The notes beneath the pieces are model-generated. The model worked only from the letters and a program-made list of their open reading frames with translations, searched no databases and was not told the DNA's origin. Position numbers and translations under genes: made by a program. A DNA stretch of 64,000 nucleotides from Lichenifustis flavocetrariae (GTDB lineage: Bacteria > Pseudomonadota > Alphaproteobacteria > Rhizobiales > Beijerinckiaceae): positions 662,492 through 726,491 of the forward strand of contig NZ_JAMOIM010000001.1 in NCBI RefSeq assembly GCF_026130545.1. Reading direction: 5' to 3'. This document shows, piece after piece, positions 1 to 8,870 of this stretch. Numbering within the stretch: the stretch's first letter is position 1; every line of letters starts with the position of its first letter.

Positions 1-707
1 TCGCTTGCGCGGCGCGTTGCCACAACTTGCCCGGCGCGCATCACCCAGATCTGGCTCGCGAGCCGCATCACCTGATCGAAATTGTGGCTGATCAGGATGA
101 CGCTCACGCCTTCGGCCTTGAGGCGGGTGATCAGCCCTTCGACATTGGCGGTCTCCTGCACGCCGAGAGCGGCGGTCGGCTCATCCATCACGACGAGCTT
201 GGCGCCGGCTCCGACCGCGCGGCAGATCGAGATGGCCTGACGCTGGCCGCCCGACAAGCGCCTCACCCGGCTCTTCACCGACGGCACGTTGATGGAGAGT
301 CGCGATAGCAACGCCCCTGCCTCACGCCGCATCGCCCCACGATCCAGGAACGCGAAGGGGCCGATCCGGCGGACGATCTCGCGGTTGAGGAAGAGGTTCT
401 GCATGACCGTCAGCTCATCCACGAGCGCGAGATTCTGATGCACGGTCTCGATGCCTGCCTGTCGTGCATCGTCGGGGTTGCCGAACGCGCTGGGCTTGCC
501 GTCGAACGTGGTCGAGCCGCTGTCCGGAGTATGGACACCGACGAGGCAGCGGATGAGGGTCGATTTACCGGCGCCGTTGTCGCCGATGACCGCCGTGATC
601 TCGCCGCGTCGGGCGAAGAAATCGACGTTGTTCAACGCCCGGATGCCGGCGAAATGCTTGCTGAGACCGGTGCAGCTCAGGATGGTGTCGGCGGGAGCGT
701 CGGTCAT
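1..707 (-). CDS. Sugar ABC transporter ATP-binding protein (CUT2, FrcA-like), 3' end beyond window
   Basis: The gene runs off the left edge; 235 codons are visible from its ATG. It should power import by the permease and binding protein encoded just upstream. Visible motifs are Walker A (GDNGAGKS, about residues 38-45), the ABC signature (LSGGQRQ) and Walker B with its glutamate (LVVMDEPTAAL), followed by an H-loop in VILISHNFDQV. The spacing fits a single nucleotide-binding domain like FrcA rather than the duplicated RbsA form, but the missing C-terminus prevents proof. The ATG overlaps the permease stop in an ATGA, so translation is probably coupled. Confidence 0.9.
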   Translation of the reverse strand, partial: MTDAPADTILSCTGLSKHFAGIRALNNVDFFARRGEITAVIGDNGAGKSTLIRCLVGVHTPDSGSTTFDGKPSAFGNPDDARQAGIETVHQNLALVDELTVMQNLFLNREIVRRIGPFAFLDRGAMRREAGALLSRLSINVPSVKSRVRRLSGGQRQAISICRAVGAGAKLVVMDEPTAALGVQETANVEGLITRLKAEGVSVILISHNFDQVMRLASQIWVMRAGQVVATRRAS

Positions 708-1696
708 TTCTGATACCGCATGATGAGCGCCGCGATGACCACGATGATGCCGACCGCGAGCGGTTGGTAAAAGGCCGAGACGCTGAGCAGCGTCAGGCCG
801 TTGACCAGCGTCGTCAGCATCAGCGCGCCGAACAGGGGGCCCAGGATGCTGCCGCGCCCGCCGAACAGACTGACGCCGCCGAGCACCACGGCCGCGACCG
901 CATTCAGCAGCAGGTTGGTGTTGACGGTCGGCTCGGCCGAGCCGATGCGGGCCACGAGCAGAATCGCGGCCAAGCCGGCACAGAGACCCGAGATCGTGTA
1001 GGCGGCGACCTTCACCCGGTCGGTGCGGATGCCCATCGCCCGGGCGCTCTCGACATGACCGCCCGTTGCCAGCAGATGCACACCGAAGCGCGTGTGGAAC
1101 AGCCCGACATGAGCACCTATCGCGAGCACGATCGCCACGAGCACGGGATAGCCTAAAAACCCCAGTTCGCCACTCGCGAAGCGCAGTAAAGTCAGGTCCG
1201 AGACAAGCCGCGGTTCGCCATTGGACATTACGAGGCCAAGACCGGTGACCGCCGACAGGCTGCCGAGCGTCACCACGAAATCCGGGATGCGGCCCTTGGT
1301 GATCACCATGCCGTTGATGAAGCCGACGAGGCCAGCCGCACCAAGCGCCGCGAGGCAAGACAGCCCGATGTTGAGGCCGGTCTCGGAGCAGAGGCCAAGC
1401 ACGACCGCGCTCAGCATGGTGTTGGCCGCCATCGAGAGATCAATGCCCGCTGTCGCGATCACGAAGGTCTGGCCGATTGCGATGACGATCAGGATCGCCG
1501 AGGCGAGCAGCACCGCATGGAGGTTCGAAGTCGTGAAGAAGCTCGGCGCCGTCAGGCCGAAGATGACGATCAGCCCGACGAGGCCGATGACCGCGGCCCA
1601 ATCAGCCCAGAAGGACGGATCGAGCACCGCGGTCCACGAGGCGTGACGCGTCTTCGCGCCGGCGCCCAACGCGCCCGACGAGGGCGTGTCCGTCAT
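704..1696 (-). CDS. Sugar ABC transporter permease (CUT2, RbsC/FrcC-like)
   Basis: This 330-residue integral membrane protein has a string of hydrophobic segments starting near residue 30, and the ribose/fructose permease family signature region FGLTAPSFFTTSNL followed by GIDLSMA. It would form the channel of a CUT2 importer with the flanking ATPase and binding protein. Its ATG overlaps the stop of the binding protein (ATGA at 1693-1696) and its stop overlaps the ATPase start (704-707), so the three genes are one coupled unit. The sugar cannot be read from the permease. Confidence 0.92.
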   Translation of the reverse strand: MTDTPSSGALGAGAKTRHASWTAVLDPSFWADWAAVIGLVGLIVIFGLTAPSFFTTSNLHAVLLASAILIVIAIGQTFVIATAGIDLSMAANTMLSAVVLGLCSETGLNIGLSCLAALGAAGLVGFINGMVITKGRIPDFVVTLGSLSAVTGLGLVMSNGEPRLVSDLTLLRFASGELGFLGYPVLVAIVLAIGAHVGLFHTRFGVHLLATGGHVESARAMGIRTDRVKVAAYTISGLCAGLAAILLVARIGSAEPTVNTNLLLNAVAAVVLGGVSLFGGRGSILGPLFGALMLTTLVNGLTLLSVSAFYQPLAVGIIVVIAALIMRYQK

Positions 1697-2697
1697 TGGG
1701 CGCCCTTGGCCAGCATGTCGCGGAATGGGTCCGGGTAGGGTCCGGCCGGCTGCGGGAAGTTCTTGAGCGCCGTGTCGGCATTGGCCTTGGTGATCAGCTG
1801 CACCGGCGCGTCGACACTGGCCGGCAACGTCTTGCCTTGAGCGGCGGCAACGCAGGCCTCAAGCCCCATGGCGCCGACCACATAAGGGTATTGCGAGACC
1901 GTGGCGGTCAGCTGGCCCGCCGCGATGGATTTCAGGGCGTCGGTGATGCCGTCGAGCCCGATGACCTTGATGTCCTTGCCGGCCGTCAGCACAGCGCGTT
2001 CGACGCCCAAGGCCATGGTGTCGTTGGCGGTGAAGAACCCCTTGAGGTCGGGGTGGCCGCGCATGATCGTGTCGGCCGCCGTCAGGGCCTTTTCGCGATC
2101 CCAATCCGCGCTGACCATCTCGACAATGTCGAGCTTGCCTTCCGCGGCCTGTTTGAATCCTTTGATGCGAGCGTTGCTACCCACATCGCCGACGATGCCG
2201 GCGATCAGCGCCACCTTGGAGCCCTGGGGCAGAAGCCGGACCATTTCCGCGCCGGCTAACGCGCCGGCCACCACATTGTCGGTGCCGATATAGGTGTTGA
2301 CCGCGAAGCCTGAGGCTTTGGCCTGTGCGGCATCGATGGAACTGTCGATGTCGACGATGGGCGCCTTCTTCTGCGCGACGGGCACGAGCGCCTGCACCAG
2401 GTTGCTGACGCTGATCGGATTGACCAGATAGCAGCCGTAATCCTGCATCGCGACGGCCGAGAGCCGGTCGGCCTGGCCGGTCGCATCACCCATGCCGGTT
2501 GCCGCCTGAACGTTGACCGTGACGTTCAGGGCTTTCGCCTGCGCGTCGATGCCTTGGCGCATGTATTGGAAGAAGGGATTGTCCAGCCCCTTGATGACGG
2601 CCGCGACCTTACTGGCGTCCGCCGCGTGGGCCGATGATGCGCTCATTCCAAGCGCAACAACGGATACAAAACCTGCGTATTTGTATAATGATTTCAT
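1693..2697 (-). CDS. Sugar ABC transporter substrate-binding protein (Peripla_BP_4, CUT2)
   Basis: This 334-residue periplasmic sugar-binding protein begins with a Sec signal peptide (lysines near the N-terminus, a hydrophobic core, cleavage predicted after SAHA near residue 25). The mature part starts with the motif VAAVIKGLDNPFFQYM, typical of ribose/allose/fructose binding proteins, and carries FFTANDTMALGV and VIGLDGI later. A GGGAG ribosome site precedes the ATG by about six bases. It opens the second transporter sub-operon, 87 bases after the ROK kinase stop, the largest gap in the minus-strand cluster, so a secondary promoter here is plausible. Confidence 0.93.
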   Translation of the reverse strand: MKSLYKYAGFVSVVALGMSASSAHAADASKVAAVIKGLDNPFFQYMRQGIDAQAKALNVTVNVQAATGMGDATGQADRLSAVAMQDYGCYLVNPISVSNLVQALVPVAQKKAPIVDIDSSIDAAQAKASGFAVNTYIGTDNVVAGALAGAEMVRLLPQGSKVALIAGIVGDVGSNARIKGFKQAAEGKLDIVEMVSADWDREKALTAADTIMRGHPDLKGFFTANDTMALGVERAVLTAGKDIKVIGLDGITDALKSIAAGQLTATVSQYPYVVGAMGLEACVAAAQGKTLPASVDAPVQLITKANADTALKNFPQPAGPYPDPFRDMLAKGAQ

Positions 2698-2784
2698 TGT
2701 TTTCTCCCATTTTGGTTCTGACGCTCATCACGAACGTTCAGTTTCTTTTGTCCGGGCAGCAACGTTGCCCAGAGAGGATCGTCC

Positions 2785-3732
2785 TCAGGACTCCATGAGG
2801 ATCAGCGAGGCGGCGCCGACCAGGCCCGCCTCGTGTCCGAGCGCGGCCGGCACGATCGGCGTGGTCCGGTAGGGTGCGAGCGCACGGGTCTGCACCGTGC
2901 GGGCGATCTCCCCGTCCATGAGGTCGAGGGCCGTTCCCAAGCCTCCGCCGACGACGATCCGCTCCGGCGCGTAAAGGTGCATGAGGTTGACGAAGCCGAC
3001 TCCGAGCAGATGCGCTTCCCGATGCAGGAGGGCGGTCGCGAGCGCATCGCCCTCACGGGCCGCGAGGACCACATGCCGGGACGACGCGGGACCCCAGCCG
3101 GCCAGGGCACGGAGCCGGGCACCTTCGGCCGCACCCATCGACCGGGTCGCCTCGATCCCAAGCGCCGTGCCCGAGGCAAGCGCTTCCCAGGCGCCGGTTG
3201 CGCCGCCGAAGACGGATTTGTCCGAGCCGAGCGCGATCGTCATATGCCCGACCTCCGCCGCGAGCCCGCGCCACCCATGCAGGAGCCGCCCATCGGCGAT
3301 GACGCCCCCGCCGATCCCCGTGCTGACGGTGACGAACACCATGTTCTGGGTGCCGCGTCCCGCGCCGAAACGCCACTCGCCGAGGGCCGCGGCATTCGCG
3401 TCGTTCTCCAACCGGACCGGCAGGCCGATCCTGTCCTGGAGCAGCGCGGTTAGCGGCACGTCATGCCAGCCTTGAAGGGTCGGGGGCGCCAGGGCGATAC
3501 CTGCGACCGGATCGAGTGGACCGGGCGCCGCGATGCCGAGGCCGAGTGGTCGCAGCAGTCCGATCTCGGCCATGACCCGGTCGATCAAGGCGCTGATCTG
3601 CGTGATTACGGCATCGGGGCCGCCGGCGCTATCGGTCGCGGTCTTGGCCAAGGCTTGCACGCGGCCCGTCTCGTCGACCAAAGCCGCGCGAAGCTCCGTC
3701 CCGCCGAGGTCGACCGCGAGCGCCTGACGCAT
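2785..3732 (-). CDS. ROK family sugar kinase lacking the zinc-binding cysteines
   Basis: A 315-residue member of the ROK (repressor, ORF, kinase) family, expected to phosphorylate a hexose with ATP. The phosphate-1 motif AVDLGGTELRAAL lies at the N-terminus, the catalytic region reads LENDANAAALGE, and the phosphate-2 region VTVSTGIGGGVI follows. The usual CxCGxxGC zinc motif after EVGHM is replaced by SVFGGATGAWE, with no cysteines. There is no N-terminal DNA-binding domain, so it is a kinase rather than an NagC/XylR repressor. The chosen ATG overlaps the upstream epimerase stop (ATGA); longer starts would run into that gene. The position next to an AlsE-like epimerase and a CUT2 transporter resembles alsK. 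Confidence 0.88.
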   Translation of the reverse strand: MRQALAVDLGGTELRAALVDETGRVQALAKTATDSAGGPDAVITQISALIDRVMAEIGLLRPLGLGIAAPGPLDPVAGIALAPPTLQGWHDVPLTALLQDRIGLPVRLENDANAAALGEWRFGAGRGTQNMVFVTVSTGIGGGVIADGRLLHGWRGLAAEVGHMTIALGSDKSVFGGATGAWEALASGTALGIEATRSMGAAEGARLRALAGWGPASSRHVVLAAREGDALATALLHREAHLLGVGFVNLMHLYAPERIVVGGGLGTALDLMDGEIARTVQTRALAPYRTTPIVPAALGHEAGLVGAASLILMES

Positions 3733-4460
3733 CAGGCGGCCTGCGGCGCCGGCAATCCGTGCAGCCACCCGATGCGCTTCGCGAGATCGGGATCGCCAAA
3801 CGCGAGCGACCCCATCACCACCGTCTCGGCGCCGGCGGCGCGGAGCTTCGGCACCGTTGTGTCGCGGATGCCGCCATCGGCGGCGAGGCGGATCGCAGCC
3901 TCGCGTCCCGCCGCGCGCATCAGCCGGCGCGCCTCCTGCAGGCGAGGGCAGGCGGTTTCGGACAGACCCTGGCCCTTGACCCCAATCGCCGTGCCGAGCA
4001 GCGTCACGAAGCTGATCCGGTCGAGCCAGGGCTGGATCGCCTCGACAGGCGTTTCGACCCGGAGCACAAGGCCCGCCGCGCACCCGAGATCCCGAATGAG
4101 ATGCAGTGCCTCATCCACGACCGGGCCGTTCTCGGCATGAACGGTGATCAGGTCTGCGCCTGCCTCGGCGAATTGTTGGATCTGCGCCAGCACGATGTCG
4201 GCTTCGACCATGAGATGCAGATGAAGCGGCTTGGCCGTGAGCGCCCGGATGCGGGCCACCTGATCCGGGAAGAACAGGAACGAAGGCGCGAAGCGGCCAT
4301 CGGCGACGTCGATATGATAGAGGTCGGTATGAGGCTCGGTGCGCCGAATGTCGCGTTCGAGATTGGCGAGATCGGCCGACCAGAGCGAATATTCGCCGAG
4401 CATGCGATCTCGGGGGAGCGCGTCGAGCCAGCCGGCGGCGGGTTTGTTGGGTGATGTCAT
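3732..4460 (-). CDS. Ribulose-phosphate 3-epimerase family protein (AlsE/Rpe-like)
   Basis: A 242-residue TIM barrel that would epimerise C3 of a ketose phosphate. The metal and catalytic residues of the family are present: HIDVADG near residue 48, HLHLM near residue 80, and the second aspartate in LAADGGI near residue 188. It lies between a hydrolase and a ROK kinase and overlaps both by four bases. A housekeeping rpe would normally sit elsewhere. In this catabolic context an allulose-6-phosphate 3-epimerase-type role is likely, but that is inference from neighbours. Confidence 0.85.
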   Translation of the reverse strand: MTSPNKPAAGWLDALPRDRMLGEYSLWSADLANLERDIRRTEPHTDLYHIDVADGRFAPSFLFFPDQVARIRALTAKPLHLHLMVEADIVLAQIQQFAEAGADLITVHAENGPVVDEALHLIRDLGCAAGLVLRVETPVEAIQPWLDRISFVTLLGTAIGVKGQGLSETACPRLQEARRLMRAAGREAAIRLAADGGIRDTTVPKLRAAGAETVVMGSLAFGDPDLAKRIGWLHGLPAPQAA

Positions 4461-5284
4461 GAGCGGAACTCCGTCGGCATGGCCAAGTCGTGGAGGAAGC
4501 GAGTCACGGCCGCGCGGAAGGCCACGATATGGGCGGCTTTGTCGGTCGCCTTTGGCGGGATCTCGACGAGCCGGGCGTTCGGAATGGTCTCGGCCAAGAT
4601 CTTGGCGGTCGCCAACGGGTGGGCATGATCGACGCCATGGCCGATCACGAGCGTCGGAAGCTTAAGCGCTCGTGCTTCCGCCCGGCTCACGCCGGGGCCA
4701 TCGGCCGCGATGGCTCCGAGCAAGTCGGCCGTGGGCTCCGGATCCGGGCGGTCGAAGAAGCCGAGCAGCGAGGCGAGATTGTCGGGTGCCTCTTTGGCCA
4801 GCATGGCGGCGGTGTCCGACCGTATAAAAGCGGCTTTGGCCTCAGCCGGAGGCGCGTGGCGCAAGGCGTGCGCGACCGCCGCATAGGGCCTCATATTCTC
4901 GGGTCCCGGATCGAACAGCCAGGCGGGCCGCGCGAGGATCAAGGCACGCACGCGGTTCGGATGCCGAACCGCCAGATGCAACGCGATTGCGGCCCCCATC
5001 GAGATGCCGCCGACGGCAAAGCTCTCCACACCCCTTGCATCGCAAAACGCCAGCGCATCGGCAGCGAAGAGGCCGATCGAGAAGGGACGCGTCGTTCCCG
5101 CCGTCGAAGAGCCCTGAGCCCGGCAGTCGAGCGTCAGGCGACGCGTGCCTGCGAGATCCGGCACGTTCTCTGCGACCTGCATTTCCGACCCACCAAGGCC
5201 ATGCTGGAAAAGCAAAGGCGCGCCTTCTCCTCGGTCATAGCCACGCAGGACCGCGTCGTCCCGCTCGAACACGATGCCGCTCAT
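4457..5284 (-). CDS. Alpha/beta hydrolase, possible sugar-lactonase role
   Basis: A 275-residue alpha/beta-hydrolase-fold protein. It has the oxyanion region FQHGLGGSE near residue 26, the nucleophile elbow GGISMG with the serine near residue 94, and a late histidine in DKAAHIVAF near residue 252. The pattern resembles 3-oxoadipate enol-lactone hydrolases and related lactonases. Between sugar dehydrogenases and epimerases, a lactone formed by a Gfo/Idh/MocA enzyme is a plausible substrate. The ATG at 5284 was chosen because it overlaps the upstream stop (ATGA); an upstream extension would be arginine-rich and overlap the neighbour. Confidence 0.8.
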   Translation of the reverse strand: MSGIVFERDDAVLRGYDRGEGAPLLFQHGLGGSEMQVAENVPDLAGTRRLTLDCRAQGSSTAGTTRPFSIGLFAADALAFCDARGVESFAVGGISMGAAIALHLAVRHPNRVRALILARPAWLFDPGPENMRPYAAVAHALRHAPPAEAKAAFIRSDTAAMLAKEAPDNLASLLGFFDRPDPEPTADLLGAIAADGPGVSRAEARALKLPTLVIGHGVDHAHPLATAKILAETIPNARLVEIPPKATDKAAHIVAFRAAVTRFLHDLAMPTEFRS

Positions 5285-6105
5285 CGCAGCCCAAGCTCTT
5301 TGAGATAGGCGGCGACGCCGGCTGCCTCCGTCGCGGCGAGCCCGTGCGTCACGACGGGACCGTCGAAGCCTTCCGCCCACAACCGATCGAGAAAGTCGGG
5401 GAAGTCGACCACACCCGTGCCGGCCGTGACGAAGCGACCGTCATGGGCGCGATCCTTGGCATGGGCCATGGCGATGGCGCCGTCGGCGATCGCAACCGCC
5501 TCGGCGACGATCCGCCGGGCCTCGTCCGGTGTCGCCTGTTCGAACAGATTGGCGGGGTCGACTACGATGCGCAGGCGTTGGGAGCCCATATCGTCGATCA
5601 GGCGCCGGGCGTCGAGGGCCGAGGTCACGACATTGGCCTGTTCGGGTTCGATGCAGAGATCGATGCCCTCAGCCTCGGCCATGGCGAGCGCTTTCTCCAT
5701 TTCACGGCAGAGGTCGAACCAAGCCTCCGGGGCGGCATTGTCGGGATGATGGCGCCATTGGTCGTCGGGATCGCGCGTGCCGGTGCAGAGCGTGACAAGC
5801 GGGATGCCGAGCGCCCGTGCCGTGTCGAGGATCACGCGCAGCCTGTGCAGGCCGGTCTGCCGGACCGAAGTGTCGGGATGGATCATGTTGTAGGTGGCCG
5901 AGAGCGCGCTGAGCGTGACGCCTGTGTCCCGCGACGCCTGCGCGATGGCCTCGATCACCCCGGGTTCGACCGCCTCCGGCATGGCCGGGAGACCGACGCA
6001 GGCCATGTTGAACTGCGTACAGCCATAGCCGGCGTCCCGCACGGCCGCCAGCACCGACGCCGCATCGGTCCCCGGAAAGGTCTTGGCGAAGATCCCGAGA
6101 CGCAT
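5281..6105 (-). CDS. Sugar phosphate isomerase/epimerase, TIM barrel (second copy)
   Basis: A 274-residue xylose-isomerase-like TIM barrel. The first strand reads RLGIFAKTF. Likely metal and substrate residues appear in CIEPEQANVV (glutamate near residue 149), VVDPANLF (aspartate) and MAHAKDR (histidine), ending with VVTHGLAA. Such proteins isomerise or epimerise keto-sugars or their acids and often partner with Gfo/Idh/MocA dehydrogenases. It overlaps genes on both sides by four bases. It differs clearly from the other isomerase at 7201-8034, so the two probably act on different intermediates. Confidence 0.85.
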   Translation of the reverse strand: MRLGIFAKTFPGTDAASVLAAVRDAGYGCTQFNMACVGLPAMPEAVEPGVIEAIAQASRDTGVTLSALSATYNMIHPDTSVRQTGLHRLRVILDTARALGIPLVTLCTGTRDPDDQWRHHPDNAAPEAWFDLCREMEKALAMAEAEGIDLCIEPEQANVVTSALDARRLIDDMGSQRLRIVVDPANLFEQATPDEARRIVAEAVAIADGAIAMAHAKDRAHDGRFVTAGTGVVDFPDFLDRLWAEGFDGPVVTHGLAATEAAGVAAYLKELGLR

Positions 6106-7181
6106 CAGACGGCGCCTTTCTGCTCGGCCACGGTGACGTTCCGGTCGCTTCGCACCGACTCGGCGATGGCGGCCATCACGCGCACAGAAGCGAGCCCGTC
6201 CTCAACGTCGGCACCACGCTGGGGTGCACCGGTCAGCACGCTCTCCGCGAAGCCCTCAAGCTGGCGGCGGAAGAAATGACCGTCGGCCCCGAGAACCCGG
6301 CGCGTGGTCGCATCGGCCTCGTCGAAGATCTCGACGTCGCTCGATTTATAATACCAGGGGTTATAGGTCTTGGCCAAGATGCTGCCGTGCTCGCCATAGA
6401 GTTGGAAGCCTTCGAACCAGTCCATCCGCACCGCGACGGTCAGGTCGAGATGACCAAGCGTGCCATTGGCAAAGCCCGTCTCGACAAACCAGCAATAGGC
6501 GCCGAACCGCTCCGACAGTCGCGCCCGAACTTCGGTGATCTCACCACATAAGAAGCGTGCCGTATCGACCAGATGGCTGCCGTGGGCCAGCATGAAATAG
6601 CGCCGGAGATCCGCCTTCGGGTTCCCGCTCGGCTTCTTCTGGTGCGCGCTCGTCACCGGGAGCGGCTGCACCGCATCCGTCATCGTGTAGCGGTGAGTGG
6701 AATCGCAGTACCAGGCTTTGAGTGCCAGTTGCTGTCCCATGCGGGTGTCGATGAAGTGCTTGGCGGCTTCGAGACCGGGGTCGAAGCGCTTCATGTGACC
6801 GACCTGCAGCACGCGGCCGGTGCGGTGGACCACCTCGCGGAGCTGCTCGACCTCTTCGACCGACACGCCCAGCGGCTTCTCGCAGAGCACCGCCTTGCCG
6901 GCTTCGAGCGCCTTGATGGCAGCCGCGACATGCCAAGTGTCCGAGGTGGCCACGATCACGGCTTCGAGGTCCGGGTCGGCCAGCATGGCCTCGTAATCCG
7001 AGTAGGTCTTCTGCGGCGCATAATAGGCGGCCATTCGCTCCAGCAGGTCGGGCGCGGCATCGCAGATGGCGTAGAGATCCGCGTTCCTGGCTTTCACGCA
7101 GGATTCGAGGTGAGCGAATTGAGCGATCGGGCCCGCGCCGAGAACACCGACCCGCAGTCGCCGGGCTTCCTTCTTGATCAT
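6105..7181 (-). CDS. Gfo/Idh/MocA family oxidoreductase
   Basis: A 358-residue NAD(P)-dependent dehydrogenase. The Rossmann motif GVLGAGPIAQFAH lies at about residues 11-23, and CEKPLGVSVEEV (near residue 98) is the family EKP motif. A large C-terminal alpha/beta domain follows. The chosen ATG has a GAAAGG ribosome site seven bases upstream. The open frame continues 69 codons further upstream into the preceding isomerase, which is unlikely to be translated. The likely role is oxidation of a sugar hydroxyl to a keto-sugar or lactone, with the product passed to the adjacent epimerases. Confidence 0.9.
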   Translation of the reverse strand: MIKKEARRLRVGVLGAGPIAQFAHLESCVKARNADLYAICDAAPDLLERMAAYYAPQKTYSDYEAMLADPDLEAVIVATSDTWHVAAAIKALEAGKAVLCEKPLGVSVEEVEQLREVVHRTGRVLQVGHMKRFDPGLEAAKHFIDTRMGQQLALKAWYCDSTHRYTMTDAVQPLPVTSAHQKKPSGNPKADLRRYFMLAHGSHLVDTARFLCGEITEVRARLSERFGAYCWFVETGFANGTLGHLDLTVAVRMDWFEGFQLYGEHGSILAKTYNPWYYKSSDVEIFDEADATTRRVLGADGHFFRRQLEGFAESVLTGAPQRGADVEDGLASVRVMAAIAESVRSDRNVTVAEQKGAV

Positions 7182-7200
7182 GTCCAGCCTTTCGGAAGGG

Positions 7201-8034
7201 TCAAACGCCGAAGCGGCGGAGCGTTTCACGATTCTTGGCGACGGCCGCCGCTGGATCGCGTCCGGCCTCGTCGGATTCCTCTTCGAGTACCAACCAGCCG
7301 TTGAAATGCGGCGCGGCCCGAACTGCGTCGATGACGGCCCGCGTGTCGCAGGTGCCGGCGCCGAGCATCTGCCATTTGCCTGCCGCATCGACGTCCTTCA
7401 AGTGCAGGTACCGGATGCGGTCCCGGTAGGTTGTCAATGTGTCCAGAATGTCCTGGCCGCCGCGCAGGATATGCCCCGTGTCGGGAACCCAGCCGACCTG
7501 TGCCGGGTCGAGCAGCGCGAACATCTGGTCGTAGTCGGCGCGGGTGAACAGCAGGGTATTGTGATGGGACGACGGATGCACGGCGACCTGAACACCCGCT
7601 CGCGCACCACGCTCGGCGGCGCCGTTGTAGAACCGAGCAGCCAGTTCGAATTTCTGCGAGCGCGGTCCGTCCGACATGATCGTTGCGCTGCCGAAGGACA
7701 CAAGCGCGCCCGGGAAGGAGGCGGCAAACGAGACTGCCTGCTCGGCCATTCTCAAGTCGGCTGCGAGGTCGGCCTCTTCGGTGAAGCCACTGTCGCTGCC
7801 GCACGCGTAGGCGACCAGGGTGAGGTTGTTTCGGCTCAAGGCCTTCGCGAAGGCGTCCGGCTTTCCGGCATAGTTACCGATCATCGTGTCGGTGATCTCG
7901 ATCCCGGTGTAGCCGCCCGCCGCGATTGCGGACAGAAGGTCGTCGGCAGTTCCCTTCCAGGCGTCGCCGAGCATCTCCCACGTGAAGGTCTGGCATCCGG
8001 CCTTGAGCGGCGCGGGGGTCTCGCGTGTATTCAT
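7201..8034 (-). CDS. Sugar phosphate isomerase/epimerase, TIM barrel (first copy)
   Basis: A 277-residue AP-endonuclease-2/xylose-isomerase-type TIM barrel. Visible signature residues are EITDTM early, QVAVHPSSHHNT with paired histidines, GWVPDTGHI (aspartate, histidine) and a terminal LVLEEESDEAG. The pattern fits IolE/Hyi-type isomerases acting on keto-sugars or inosose-like compounds. Its ATG overlaps the stop of the upstream permease (ATGA), and a 19-base gap separates it from the dehydrogenase. Its substrate cannot be assigned from sequence. Confidence 0.85.
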   Translation of the reverse strand: MNTRETPAPLKAGCQTFTWEMLGDAWKGTADDLLSAIAAGGYTGIEITDTMIGNYAGKPDAFAKALSRNNLTLVAYACGSDSGFTEEADLAADLRMAEQAVSFAASFPGALVSFGSATIMSDGPRSQKFELAARFYNGAAERGARAGVQVAVHPSSHHNTLLFTRADYDQMFALLDPAQVGWVPDTGHILRGGQDILDTLTTYRDRIRYLHLKDVDAAGKWQMLGAGTCDTRAVIDAVRAAPHFNGWLVLEEESDEAGRDPAAAVAKNRETLRRFGV

Positions 8035-8870
8035 CCTTTGACGGCACCTTGGGTCAGGCCCTCGATGATGTGGCGCTGAAAGAACAGCACCAGCAGGATC
8101 AGGGGCAAAGTCACCACGACCGAGGCGGCGGCGATGTCGCCCCAGGGCACGTAGTAGAGATTGGTGAAGTTCGCGATGCCGACCGGAATGGTCTGGTGCT
8201 CGATGTTCGACGTGAACGCGAGGGCGAACATGAATTCGTTCCAGGCCGCGATGAAGGCGAGCAGGCCCACCGTCACGAGCGCCGGAGCCGACAGCGGAAC
8301 GATGATCCGGACCAGCAGGCCGATCGTGCCGATCCCGTCCATGCGCGCCGCCTCGTCGAGCTCGCGCGGGAAGGTCTCGAAATAGCCGAACAGCACCCAG
8401 GTCACCAAGGGGAGGCCCAGCGCCACATAGGTGATCACGAGGCTCGTGAACGTATCGAGAAGGCCGAGGTTTGCGGCGATCAGGTACAACGGGCCGACCA
8501 GCGCGATCTGTGGAAACATCGACACGGACAGGATCGTGATCAGGATGCCGAAGCGCTGCTTGATGCGCAGGCGGGACAGCGAGAAGGCCGCCATGGCGCC
8601 GATCGCGAGGCAGAACAGGGTCGTCAGACCGGCCACGATGATCGAATTCAGCACATAGAGCTGGAAGTGCTTGGCCGCGAAGACGTTGTAATAATGGTCG
8701 AGCGTGCCCGGCGAGGGCCAGAACGAGGGCGTCGCGGCGGTCAACGCCTTGTCGTCCTGAAACGATGTCGACAGCTGCCAGATGAAGGGCGCCGCCGACC
8801 AGACCAGGATCGCGGTCGCGCCGGCAAAGATCAGCGCCTGTCGGCTGGCCGTGCGGCGCCGCCCGATCAT
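8031..8870 (-). CDS. Carbohydrate ABC transporter permease (CUT1, MalG-like)
   Basis: A 279-residue membrane protein with about six transmembrane segments. It carries the EAA coupling loop expected to contact the ATPase, here DEAARMDGIGTIGLLVRIIVP, in the position normal for MalG-type permeases. The C-terminal half ends in QRHIIEGLTQGAVKG, the usual MalG-like ending. It pairs with the MalF-like protein encoded upstream, which it overlaps by four bases. No ATPase gene of the MalK/UgpC type follows in this cluster. Confidence 0.92.
   Translation of the reverse strand: MIGRRRTASRQALIFAGATAILVWSAAPFIWQLSTSFQDDKALTAATPSFWPSPGTLDHYYNVFAAKHFQLYVLNSIIVAGLTTLFCLAIGAMAAFSLSRLRIKQRFGILITILSVSMFPQIALVGPLYLIAANLGLLDTFTSLVITYVALGLPLVTWVLFGYFETFPRELDEAARMDGIGTIGLLVRIIVPLSAPALVTVGLLAFIAAWNEFMFALAFTSNIEHQTIPVGIANFTNLYYVPWGDIAAASVVVTLPLILLVLFFQRHIIEGLTQGAVKG

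Noticed and set aside
2754..2770. GGGCA...TGCCC hairpin between the ROK kinase and the CUT2 binding protein.
   Set aside because: The stem is only five pairs and no T-run follows on the minus strand, so it is not a convincing terminator.
4987..6279. A 430-codon plus-strand frame opposite the epimerase and hydrolase genes.
   Set aside because: It lies antisense to genes with clear family motifs, and its product is arginine- and histidine-rich without a domain, as expected from high-GC shadow frames.
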